Shown: positions 1 to 6,870 of the stretch, piece after piece
How the letters are laid out: the number at the start of each line of letters is the position of its first letter
How positions within the stretch are numbered: the stretch's first letter is position 1
Made by a program: the position numbers and the translations under genes
Assembly (NCBI GenBank): GCA_020061995.1
Contig: JAGUXE010000045.1
Location: forward strand, 1 to 7,094
Length of the DNA stretch: 7,094 nt
Direction of reading: 5' to 3'
Source of the DNA: Ignavibacteriales bacterium
GTDB taxonomy: Bacteria > Bacteroidota > Ignavibacteria > Ignavibacteriales > Ignavibacteriaceae
The notes under the pieces: model-generated
Database searches by the model: none
Seen by the model: the letters and a program-made list of their open reading frames with translations, nothing else
Told to the model about the DNA's origin: nothing

Positions 1-1
1 A

Positions 2-58
2 AAAAAGTCACTTGCATGCAATCTCAGTGAGCTTACGAATATTAAAGATACAGAATAA
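2..58 (+). other. Possible C-terminal tail of an upstream gene (partial)
   Basis: An open frame runs in from the left edge and stops at TAA (56-58), giving 18 residues that end in ELTNIKDTE. Its stop lies just before an inverted repeat, as expected for a gene end. A second open frame (3-71, stopping at TGA) is about as plausible, and third-position base use does not separate them. No family can be recognised from so few residues, so this is only a pointer to a gene that may lie left of the window. Confidence 0.25.
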
Positions 59-70
59 ACTGGAACGATG

Positions 71-106
71 ATTGGTTAAATATATTTTAACAATTATTAA
101 ACCAAT
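71..106. repeat. Imperfect 12-bp inverted repeat (hairpin or operator candidate)
   Basis: The arms ATTGGTTAAATA (71-82) and TATTAAACCAAT (95-106) pair at 11 of 12 positions around a 12-nt loop; the one mismatch is A opposite A. The stem is AT-rich with only two G:C pairs and has no T-tract after it, so it is a poor intrinsic terminator. It lies between a possible upstream gene end and the sigma-54 activator, so a weak terminator or a binding site for a dimeric regulator are both possible. The symmetry is seen directly; the function is not known. Confidence 0.4.
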
Positions 107-120
107 GTGATTTCAGACCT

Positions 121-150
121 ATTGTTTTTCAATTCAAAATACTATCTTTA
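121..150 (+). promoter_or_regulatory. Weak promoter candidate for the sigma-54 activator gene
   Basis: ATTG (121-124) and TATCTTTA (143-150), separated by 18 nt, loosely resemble the Bacteroidota TTTG ... TAnnTTTG pattern. This would put transcription start about 25 nt before the ATG at 183. The match is imperfect and the region is AT-rich, so chance agreement is likely. No sigma-54 -24/-12 (GG-N10-GC) element was seen ahead of this gene. Confidence 0.2.
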
Positions 151-182
151 CTTACTTAAATTATCAATTAATCCAAAGAAAA

Positions 183-1919
183 ATGTCATTACCTGTAGAG
201 AAGAAGCAACAGTTACAGAATATTATTGTAGAGTCGGCATCAAAAATTTCACAATTGTGCAGTGAACTGTCAAATGAAGTTAGACTTTCCAATAATTCAA
301 CTCAATTAAATCCCAAAGTCGATCAAATATTTAAATCGTTTTTGAATTGGAACAGAGAAATTGCTAATAATATAAATACTCTTTTTGATACTCAAATCAG
401 TCTGGAAAAACAAGTCTCGACTTTGCTTGATGAGAAAAAAAAATTAGAGGTGTTATATTCATCCGGAATTTTATTCTCATCAAAACAAGAAAAAAAATTA
501 TTAATAGAATCTGCACTTGATATTGTGGTAAAAGAATTAAAAGCTGATGCCGGTTTTATTACCCTAATTAATGAGCGAGATGAAATTGACTCCATTTACT
601 CAAAAAATATGCTACTTCATGATAACCCTGATGCTATGGAGATATCAACAACTGTTATAAGGAATACTCTTAAATCCCACTCTCCCGTCCAAATTGATAA
701 TATAGATGGCCGCCATGATTATGCAAGACAAGTTAGTATCATAAAATTGGGAATTACATCTGTACTATGTGTGCCACTAATTTCAGGGGAAAAAGTTCTT
801 GGTGCGGTTTATCTTGATAAGCGAAATAATGAAAATTCATTTTCAAACAATGATTTAATGTACTTAATCTCTTTCGCAAATCTGATTGTCAAGGGTTTGG
901 AGATATCAACTCAAATCGATTCTCTTGAGAAGAAAATGATAAATGATCAGTTTATTAAACTCGATGATTTAAGAAAAGAGTTTTTGAGTTCCGAAATTAT
1001 CGGAAGAAGTAAAAAATTATTTGATGTTTTAAAAGTTGCATCAAAAGTTGCTGCTACAGATGCGTCCTTGATAATATTAGGTGAAAGTGGATCTGGAAAA
1101 AATCTTCTTGCACAAGCAATACATAGAAATTCAAGAAGAAAAGAACATCCTTTTTACACAGTCGATTGTAGTTCAATTCCAAACGATTTACTTGAATCTG
1201 AGTTATTTGGTTATGAAAGCGGCGCATTTACGGGTGCGTTAAAAACGAAAATCGGTAAACTTGAACTTGCAAACGGTGGCACGCTTTTTCTTGATGAAGT
1301 TGGAGAAATGAATATCAATCTTCAACCAAAACTTTTAAGAGTGATTCAAACTAAAGAGTTTGAGCGACTCGGTGGAGTTCAACCGATAAAAATTGACGTT
1401 CGAATTATTGCGGCTACAAATAAAAATATCGGGGAATTGATTCAAGCAAATAAATTTCGTGAAGATTTATATTATCGATTAAAAGTTATAGAAATAACAA
1501 TGCCTAAGCTTCGAGATAGAAAAGAAGATATTGCTGATCTTGTCACGTATTATTTAAATAAAAATTCGACAGAAGATAAAATTTTTACAATAAATGAAAG
1601 GGCATTAGAAGTTCTAGAGAATTATAATTGGCCAGGTAATATTAGAGAACTTGAGCATGTATTATTGCGTTGTATTGTACTTGCAAAAAGTTCTGAAATT
1701 GATGTTGATGATCTGCCACCTGAAATAGTTCAACAATACACTGAGGAATTGCCGATGACTGAAGGGCTAACTCTCGCTGAAGCTGAGACTGAATTCAGAA
1801 AAAGATTTATACTGAAGGTTATGAGGAAGGCTAAATCAAAAACAGAAGCAGCAAAAATACTTGGTATCAATAGGACTCACTTTCACAAGCTTCTCTCACA
1901 GTTGGAAATAGATATTTAA
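183..1919 (+). CDS. GAF-domain sigma-54-dependent transcriptional activator (Fis-type HTH)
   Basis: A 578-residue bacterial enhancer-binding protein, which uses ATP hydrolysis to remodel sigma-54 RNA polymerase at the promoter. Residues 1-90 are mostly helical with no recognised domain. A GAF domain follows (about 91-240; CVPLI and LGAVYLD at 196-212). The AAA+ core spans about 270-500: Walker A GESGSGKN (300-307), sigma-54-contacting GAFTGA (347-352), Walker B GGTLFLDE (365-372), sensor I near 407-413, arginine fingers in FREDLYYRL (425-433) and sensor [10 protein letters not shown] (483-490). A Fis-type helix-turn-helix lies at about 552-574. All catalytic motifs are intact, so it should be active. 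There is no receiver domain, so it is probably switched by a ligand or partner through GAF, as in NifA- or FhlA-like activators, rather than by a kinase. The residue after the Walker A lysine is Asn where this family usually has Glu. The start is the first ATG of the frame; only a weak purine stretch (AAAGAAAA) precedes it. The regulon is unknown. Confidence 0.93.
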   Translation: MSLPVEKKQQLQNIIVESASKISQLCSELSNEVRLSNNSTQLNPKVDQIFKSFLNWNREIANNINTLFDTQISLEKQVSTLLDEKKKLEVLYSSGILFSSKQEKKLLIESALDIVVKELKADAGFITLINERDEIDSIYSKNMLLHDNPDAMEISTTVIRNTLKSHSPVQIDNIDGRHDYARQVSIIKLGITSVLCVPLISGEKVLGAVYLDKRNNENSFSNNDLMYLISFANLIVKGLEISTQIDSLEKKMINDQFIKLDDLRKEFLSSEIIGRSKKLFDVLKVASKVAATDASLIILGESGSGKNLLAQAIHRNSRRKEHPFYTVDCSSIPNDLLESELFGYESGAFTGALKTKIGKLELANGGTLFLDEVGEMNINLQPKLLRVIQTKEFERLGGVQPIKIDVRIIAATNKNIGELIQANKFREDLYYRLKVIEITMPKLRDRKEDIADLVTYYLNKNSTEDKIFTINERALEVLENYNWPGNIRELEHVLLRCIVLAKSSEIDVDDLPPEIVQQYTEELPMTEGLTLAEAETEFRKRFILKVMRKAKSKTEAAKILGINRTHFHKLLSQLEIDI

Positions 1920-1926
1920 AATATTT

Positions 1927-3681
1927 TTATTTAATAGAATTCACAGCTTTCCAAAAGTATCTTCTTTGCTCAAGAGATTTTTTTGCATCAGTTTTCACTT
2001 CAATAACAGAAAAGCTTTTTCTTTTTATTGCACCTAGAATAGATGTGCTGAAATCATTCCATGAATTTACTTTTTTGTAAAATCCGCCAAATCCTTTTGT
2101 AAATGGTTTAAAATCCAATTGATGTGAGACTTTAAAAAAAGGAGAGAAAATTTCAGAATACTTTGATATGGGCAATACTTCGAATATCCCACCCCCGTCG
2201 TTATTGATTAGAACTATTATGAGTGGAATTTTTAATTGCTTGGAAATTAGCAAACTATTTAAGTCATAATAAAAAGAAAGATCTCCTATTAGTAAAAATG
2301 TTGGCTTATTACTCGCTGCTGCAATCCCAAAAGCGGTTGATATAATTCCGTCAATTCCACTTGCCCCTCGATTATTGAAGATCTTAAAATCTTTATCTTG
2401 TTTACTCGCAAAATAATCGAAATCACGAATTGGTAGACTATTCCCAATCATAATATTTGAATCACTGGGAATAGATTTTAACAATTCATTTGTAATTGCA
2501 AGTTCATTCGGGAAAGGTATAGAATTCACCAATTCTGATTTTAATGATTCAATTTTCTCATCAAGTAAACGCAGTTTTTTAATCCATCGATTATTGGGCT
2601 TAGTTGTATGAGCAACACCGGTTAACTTTAATATTTCAGAACAGAAATCAGCCGGTTTCATATTGATTGATGCAATTGATTTATTTGCCGGATCAAACCA
2701 ATCGGCAAACTCATTAATCATATATCTCGGTATGTTTTGCTTAGCTAGAAAGTCTTCCAAACTTTTTGATGTAATGATTCTTCCAAATTGAAGAATAAAT
2801 TCCGGTTTGATTTTATTTTCGATTATTTTCGAACGCAACATCGCATCATAATTAATTATTACATTTTTTTTATCATAATTCCCAAAACGTAAATTAGAAG
2901 CTACGTCAGCAAAAATTGGATAACCAAGTAAATTAGAAACTTTACTTATTTGATTAGAAAATTCCAAATCAAACTTATCGGGACCTGCAATCAACAATCC
3001 TCTCTCACACGTCTGAAGTAAACGAATAATGTTTTTGAAATGAGTTCTGTTGCTTTTAACTATTTTAGATTCTTTTAGATCAGAAATTGGGACAATACTC
3101 AATTTGCTTAAAATATCAGTATTGAAATTGTCAGTAAATGAATCAGGCTCAAAAGGTTTTTCAAATGGAAAATTAATATGAACCGGACCAACATTATACT
3201 CAGTAGAAATCTTGACAGAAAAATAGGCTATGCTTTTCAGTCTGCTTAATTTATCGACTGATAATTCAGGCAAATCAAGATCGAAATAGTGACGAATATG
3301 ATTTTTATAAAGGTTTTGTTGGTTTATAGTTTGGTTAGCTCCAAGAAATCTTAATTTACCTGGTCTATCAGCAGTACAAACAATAAGAGGAATTCGTTGT
3401 TGATAAGCTTCAATAATGGCTGGATACAATTCAGCTGTTGCAGTTCCTGAAGTGCATACAACTACTACAGGTTTATTTATTGCACGTGCCAGTCCTATTG
3501 CAAAAAAACCGGAAACACGTTCATCGATATGCACATAAGTCTTAATGTTTTTATTTACTGCGAAAGAATATGTCAGTGGAGTATTCCTAGACCCCGGCGA
3601 AATGCAGACATGTTGAATCCCCAAATTGACTAATTCTTCGACGAATATGGAAGTCCAAAGTATATTATGATTTACTTTCAT
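1927..3681 (-). CDS. menD: 2-succinyl-5-enolpyruvyl-6-hydroxy-3-cyclohexene-1-carboxylate synthase (MenD)
   Basis: A 584-residue thiamine-diphosphate and Mg2+ enzyme of the cytoplasm. It decarboxylates 2-oxoglutarate and adds the resulting succinyl semialdehyde unit to isochorismate, making SEPHCHC in classical menaquinone synthesis. MenD signatures run the full length: SPGSRNTPL (28-36); HIDER with the cofactor-activating Glu54; TSGTATAELYPA (77-88); ADRPGKLR and GANQTINQ (104-121), with Arg106 and Gln117 at positions matching E. coli MenD substrate-binding residues; GNSLPIRD (413-420); NRGASGIDG (437-445); and the ThDP/Mg2+ motif GDLS (466-469) to NNDGGGIF (493-500). The length is normal and no key residue is missing. 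Its ATG overlaps the menF TGA by 4 nt (ATGA), and no Shine-Dalgarno precedes it, so translation is probably coupled to menF. The far end faces the sigma-54 activator gene tail-to-tail, so menD is the last gene of this transcript. The assignment is firm. Confidence 0.97.
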   Translation of the reverse strand: MKVNHNILWTSIFVEELVNLGIQHVCISPGSRNTPLTYSFAVNKNIKTYVHIDERVSGFFAIGLARAINKPVVVVCTSGTATAELYPAIIEAYQQRIPLIVCTADRPGKLRFLGANQTINQQNLYKNHIRHYFDLDLPELSVDKLSRLKSIAYFSVKISTEYNVGPVHINFPFEKPFEPDSFTDNFNTDILSKLSIVPISDLKESKIVKSNRTHFKNIIRLLQTCERGLLIAGPDKFDLEFSNQISKVSNLLGYPIFADVASNLRFGNYDKKNVIINYDAMLRSKIIENKIKPEFILQFGRIITSKSLEDFLAKQNIPRYMINEFADWFDPANKSIASINMKPADFCSEILKLTGVAHTTKPNNRWIKKLRLLDEKIESLKSELVNSIPFPNELAITNELLKSIPSDSNIMIGNSLPIRDFDYFASKQDKDFKIFNNRGASGIDGIISTAFGIAAASNKPTFLLIGDLSFYYDLNSLLISKQLKIPLIIVLINNDGGGIFEVLPISKYSEIFSPFFKVSHQLDFKPFTKGFGGFYKKVNSWNDFSTSILGAIKRKSFSVIEVKTDAKKSLEQRRYFWKAVNSIK

Positions 3682-5087
3682 TCTGAAAAAATCGAGAGGA
3701 GAGTATTAAATTTTAAATTTGTTTCAGCAAATTCTGTTTCAGGTTTTGATGCAGCTACAATTCCACATCCGGCAAAAGCAGTGAGCTTCTTTTCGTTTAA
3801 AACGCCTGATCTTATTGCTACTGCAAAGTCGCATGAATTATTAAGATTGAACCAACCTATAATACCTGAATATAAACCTCTTCTGTGTTCCTCAATCTTT
3901 TTGATAACTGCATGTGCAGCTTCCTTTGGATTACCGCAAACTGCTGGAGTAGGAAAAAATTTTTCTAAGAGAGGAAATATAGAAGTGTTATTCTTTAGTG
4001 GACCCTCAATAGGAGTCCATATATGTTGGATAGTATTTAATTTTTTAACTTTAATTTCTTTATCAAATTTAATTTCAGTACAAAAATCAGTTAGAACAGA
4101 AGTTATAAATTCAACCACAGTAGAATGTTCATTCACTTCTTTCTCTGATGATAGTAATTCAATTTCAAAATCTGAATCGACTTTATTATCAGATGAACGG
4201 GGAGCGCTTCCTGCTAATGCTTCAGTGTAAATAGTTTTATCCTTGATTGAAAATAACATTTCCGGAGAAGCACCAAAAAAAATCTGATTAGCCTGCTTGA
4301 ATAAAAACAATAAGCTTTCTTGATGTTTTTCAAATAGCTTATTTAATAATTGGTAAGATGTCGGTCTATCCGAAAGAATGATTTCAATTGTTCTGGATAA
4401 TACTACTTTGGTAACTTCAGCATTGAAAATTAATTCCTTAATATCATTCACCTGTTGAGACCATTTTTTCTTTTCTTTAGGTGTGTTACCATTTATTATT
4501 CGAACTTTAGGCAATTTATCTTCAATAGGTAAATTTACGTTGATGAGTTGATTTAAATATGAACGTAATTTCTTTTGATGCAGAGAAGGGGAAAATGAGC
4601 TATCATAAAGTGAGTTAAAAACAAGAAAGACTTTCTCATTTCGATTCAGTATTAGTAATTCAGGGATAAACCATGCAGAATCTTCATATTGCTTCCAGAT
4701 CTCATCATTGTGTTCGACTGTGAATTTCATCCCACCAACAAATAGGGGGAAATTCTGTTCAACATAATTTTCTATATTACTTGATACAAATGGGAAATTA
4801 CTCTTTAGTTTTTTTTCGATTCGGGCGAAACGTTCCTTGCCATTTTCATTTATAGATAATATCGAATTAAAAGCGCACAGTTGATAACCATCACTATTAC
4901 TTTTAAAGAAAAACGATTTTTCAACACTATCTAAAAGATAAATTGATTTTAAAAAAACTGAATCAATAGGTAATTCAAAAACATAACTTAATATGCTGTT
5001 GATACTTGGATTCTTTTTAAAAGTTGAAATTTTAGCTGTTAAAAATTCGGAATAACCGAATAAGAGTTTATTTAATAATTCTTCCAT
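3678..5087 (-). CDS. menF: Isochorismate synthase (MenF)
   Basis: Converts chorismate to isochorismate, the entry step of menaquinone synthesis, in the cytoplasm with Mg2+. Numbering is from the TTG one codon upstream (470 residues); the first ATG (5087) gives 469, and I prefer it because ATG is the usual start and neither codon has a clear Shine-Dalgarno. Residues 1-200 are the variable N-terminal part. The chorismate-binding domain fills the rest: TKVVLSR with the general-base Lys228, GASPE with the general-acid Glu277 (spacing as in EntC Lys147/Glu197), ALAGS (291-295), the metal-site region SEKEVNEH (315-322), TPAVCG (381-386), GLYSGIIGW (405-413), AIRSG (425-429), AGCGIV (440-445) and ETEFAET (451-457). 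EntC, PchA and salicylate synthases share this fold, so function is assigned mainly from the menD partner, whose ATG overlaps this TGA. No siderophore genes are visible. Confidence 0.93.
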   Translation of the reverse strand: MEELLNKLLFGYSEFLTAKISTFKKNPSINSILSYVFELPIDSVFLKSIYLLDSVEKSFFFKSNSDGYQLCAFNSILSINENGKERFARIEKKLKSNFPFVSSNIENYVEQNFPLFVGGMKFTVEHNDEIWKQYEDSAWFIPELLILNRNEKVFLVFNSLYDSSFSPSLHQKKLRSYLNQLINVNLPIEDKLPKVRIINGNTPKEKKKWSQQVNDIKELIFNAEVTKVVLSRTIEIILSDRPTSYQLLNKLFEKHQESLLFLFKQANQIFFGASPEMLFSIKDKTIYTEALAGSAPRSSDNKVDSDFEIELLSSEKEVNEHSTVVEFITSVLTDFCTEIKFDKEIKVKKLNTIQHIWTPIEGPLKNNTSIFPLLEKFFPTPAVCGNPKEAAHAVIKKIEEHRRGLYSGIIGWFNLNNSCDFAVAIRSGVLNEKKLTAFAGCGIVAASKPETEFAETNLKFNTLLSIFSE

Positions 5088-5110
5088 CAAGTTCTATATT
5101 ATTTACTATA

Positions 5111-5142
5111 TCAATATAAATTTTAAGCAAAAAGTTTCCAAA
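5111..5142 (-). promoter_or_regulatory. Promoter candidate for menF-menD
   Basis: On the minus strand, TTTG (5142-5139) and TATATTGA (5118-5111) are separated by 20 nt, close to the Bacteroidota TTTG-N19-TAnnTTTG arrangement. Transcription would start near 5104, leaving a leader of roughly 17 nt before the ATG at 5087. The base match is imperfect in AT-rich DNA, so this is a candidate only. Confidence 0.27.
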
Positions 5143-5212
5143 AAGAGGAATCACAGTTAATATTTTTATGAGTTTCAGAATTCAACCTCAACTCCTAATC
5201 TAAATAACAGTG

Positions 5213-5243
5213 TTGAAAAATAATACATTTATAGTTAGTTTTA
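5213..5243 (+). promoter_or_regulatory. Promoter candidate for the histidine kinase operon
   Basis: TTGAAA (5213-5218) and TAGTTT (5236-5241) lie 17 nt apart, as in a sigma-70-type promoter. The same stretch also reads as TTG-N20-TAGTTTTA, near the Bacteroidota pattern. Transcription would start around 5248, leaving a leader of about 30 nt that carries the Shine-Dalgarno-like AGGGGA. No sigma-54 -24/-12 element with the required GG and GC was found here. Confidence 0.33.
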
Positions 5244-5267
5244 ATAGGGAATTTTTGGAATACATTT

Positions 5268-5273
5268 AGGGGA
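5268..5273 (+). promoter_or_regulatory. Ribosome binding site of the histidine kinase gene
   Basis: AGGGGA sits 4 nt before the ATG at 5278. It is one of only two purine-rich Shine-Dalgarno-like sites next to a start in the window and supports this ATG, which is also the one directly preceding the positively charged end of the first membrane segment. Confidence 0.5.
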
Positions 5274-5277
5274 ATAG

Positions 5278-6870
5278 ATGAAAATCGGCTTTGTCAATAA
5301 GCTTGGTACCAAACTAATAATTGCGATTACTTCGGTTCTCCTCTTAAACCAATTGTTTTTTACTTACTACAATATTTCAACTCTGAAATCAGACTTAATA
5401 AAAACTTCAGAACAAAACGCTTCCAATATAAGTGATATAATAAAAAAATCAGCTCGTTATAGTATGCAGTTGAATCGACCTGAAGATATTGAACAAATCA
5501 TTAATACTATAAGTACTGAAAAAGGGATTGAGAAAATTTATATTTATAATAAGTCAGGTATGGTAAGTTATTCTTCAGAAATTGAAAGTGTCGGTAAGTT
5601 TATAGAGTTATCTTCTAAAGCATGCATCACGTGTCATCCACCGGGGACTGAGCCATTAGTGAAACCTAAGTCAAACATGATTTATGATTTGGTAAACGAA
5701 AAAGGGGAGAGCAATCTGCGACTTATCAATCCTATCTACAATGAACCTGACTGTTACTCTGCACCATGTCACGCTCATGATGAAAATACTAAAGTACTTG
5801 GTGTTCTCGATGTAACAATAAAAATAGATCAGATGGAAAAGATTGTTAAAAGAAACACAGGAAGTATTTTATATAATTCTTTATTTATGACTTTAATAAT
5901 TGGGAGTATAAGTGGATTATTTATCACTTTTCTCATTAACAGACCACTTAAAAAAATATCAAAAGGAATTCAATCAATTTCAGATGGGAAGTTAAATTAT
6001 AAGATTAATTTATCCTCTAGTGATGAACTCGGATTAATGGCAAATCAATTCAATACGATGGCTGAAAAACTTGATAAGGCTTATTTGGAAATTCAGAATT
6101 GGACTGAAACTTTAAATGATAAAGTCGACCAAAAAAATGAAGAATTGAAATATATTTACCAACAAATATTACAAATAGAGAAACTGGCTTCGTTAGGTAA
6201 ACTTTCAGCAATTGTTGCCCATGAGTTAAATAATCCTTTAGAAGGAATTCTAACTTATAGTAAATTAATTTCACGAAAACTCAGCAGTTTCGACTCCCCG
6301 GAAAAGTATTCGGAACTTATTAAATTTCTTGAGCTTATCTCTCATGAGTCGGCAAGGTGTGGGACAATTGTTAAAGATTTACTAGTCTTCTCTCATAAAG
6401 GGGAAGAAGTTATGACTGAATGTGATTTGAATCTGATTATTGAACGTACAATAGCCTTAATTTATCCTCATATTAAGAATAACAAGATAGTTATTAAAAC
6501 AGAACTTGAAACCACAAATACTCATTTAATTTGTGACGGTCAAAAAATTCAACAAGCATTAATTGCTTTGATGATGAATGGAATAGAAGCAATGAATGAA
6601 GGGGGTAATCTGTTTTTATCCACCTCTTTAAGTAATGATAAAGTAGTAATTAGAGTTAAAGATGAAGGGAGGGGAATTAGTAATGCAGATATTCCTTTTA
6701 TTTTCGAACCTTTTTTCTCAACAAAAGAAGCAGGTAAAGGGACAGGTCTTGGATTGGCAGTTGTTTATGGAATCATTAATCAACATAAAGGTAAAGTAGA
6801 AGTTGAAGAAACTTCTTCAAACGGTACAACATTTAAAATAGTGTTGCCTATAAAAGGAGATAGCTTGTAA
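5278..6870 (+). CDS. Membrane sensor histidine kinase with a two-motif c-type haem periplasmic domain
   Basis: A 530-residue kinase. Segments in order: a basic N-terminus and membrane helix 1 (about 12-32); an extracytoplasmic domain (about 33-197); membrane helix 2 (about 198-220); HAMP (about 221-274); a helical linker; a dimerisation/phosphoacceptor domain with His315 in AHELNNP; and an ATPase domain with N-box Asn434, DEGRGI (462-467), FEPFFSTK (476-483) and GKGTGLGL (487-494). All kinase boxes are present, so it should autophosphorylate and pass phosphate to the overlapping response regulator. The sensor domain has CITCH (116-120) and CYSAPCH (159-165), c-type haem attachment motifs of CX2CH and CX4CH type, the second followed by AH (His167). 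Both fall between the membrane helices, in the compartment where cytochrome c maturation occurs. The preceding part (about 65-105, with EKIYIYNKSG and VSYSSE) resembles a Cache/PAS-like extracytoplasmic sensor fold. Haem binding and a redox, NO, CO or O2 input are inferred. No PAS domain lies on the cytoplasmic side. Confidence 0.93.
   Translation: MKIGFVNKLGTKLIIAITSVLLLNQLFFTYYNISTLKSDLIKTSEQNASNISDIIKKSARYSMQLNRPEDIEQIINTISTEKGIEKIYIYNKSGMVSYSSEIESVGKFIELSSKACITCHPPGTEPLVKPKSNMIYDLVNEKGESNLRLINPIYNEPDCYSAPCHAHDENTKVLGVLDVTIKIDQMEKIVKRNTGSILYNSLFMTLIIGSISGLFITFLINRPLKKISKGIQSISDGKLNYKINLSSSDELGLMANQFNTMAEKLDKAYLEIQNWTETLNDKVDQKNEELKYIYQQILQIEKLASLGKLSAIVAHELNNPLEGILTYSKLISRKLSSFDSPEKYSELIKFLELISHESARCGTIVKDLLVFSHKGEEVMTECDLNLIIERTIALIYPHIKNNKIVIKTELETTNTHLICDGQKIQQALIALMMNGIEAMNEGGNLFLSTSLSNDKVVIRVKDEGRGISNADIPFIFEPFFSTKEAGKGTGLGLAVVYGIINQHKGKVEVEETSSNGTTFKIVLPIKGDSL
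6853..6860 (+). promoter_or_regulatory. Ribosome binding site of the response regulator gene
   Basis: AAAGGAGA, inside the last codons of the kinase gene, is the best Shine-Dalgarno match in the window. It ends 9 nt before the ATG at 6870. It supports this start and suggests the regulator is translated efficiently in its own right as well as through coupling by the TAATG overlap. Confidence 0.6.

Noticed and set aside
435..497. Runs of 9 A (435-443) and 8 A (490-497) as possible programmed slippage or frameshift sites
   Set aside because: The reading frame stays open through both and encodes Lys-rich helix expected before a GAF domain; no downstream frame needs a shift to be read.
392..595. 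Open frame of 67 codons on the minus strand
   Set aside because: Antisense to the coiled-coil and GAF region of the sigma-54 activator; Ser/Phe-rich with no motif or start signal.
638..910. Repeated 12-mer GGAGATATCAAC at 638-649 and 899-910
   Set aside because: Both copies are in frame in the same gene and encode EIST within unrelated surroundings; likely chance from shared codon use, with no longer repeat unit.
3667..4230. Open frame of 187 codons on the plus strand
   Set aside because: It lies almost wholly antisense to the conserved catalytic half of menF, has no recognisable domain, and contains low-complexity Ser-rich stretches typical of a shadow frame.
5088..5090. TTG as start codon of menF
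   Set aside because: An ATG follows directly at 5087-5085 and neither codon has a clear Shine-Dalgarno, so the ATG is the simpler choice; the difference is a single residue.
5256..5270. TGGAATACATTTAGG as a sigma-54 -24/-12 promoter ahead of the kinase
   Set aside because: It has GG-N10-GG rather than GG-N10-GC and lies so close to the ATG that it would leave almost no room for a leader; the second half is better explained as the ribosome binding site.
6050..6274. Open frame of 74 codons on the minus strand
   Set aside because: Antisense to the HAMP linker and the phosphoacceptor helix of the kinase; no domain or upstream signals.
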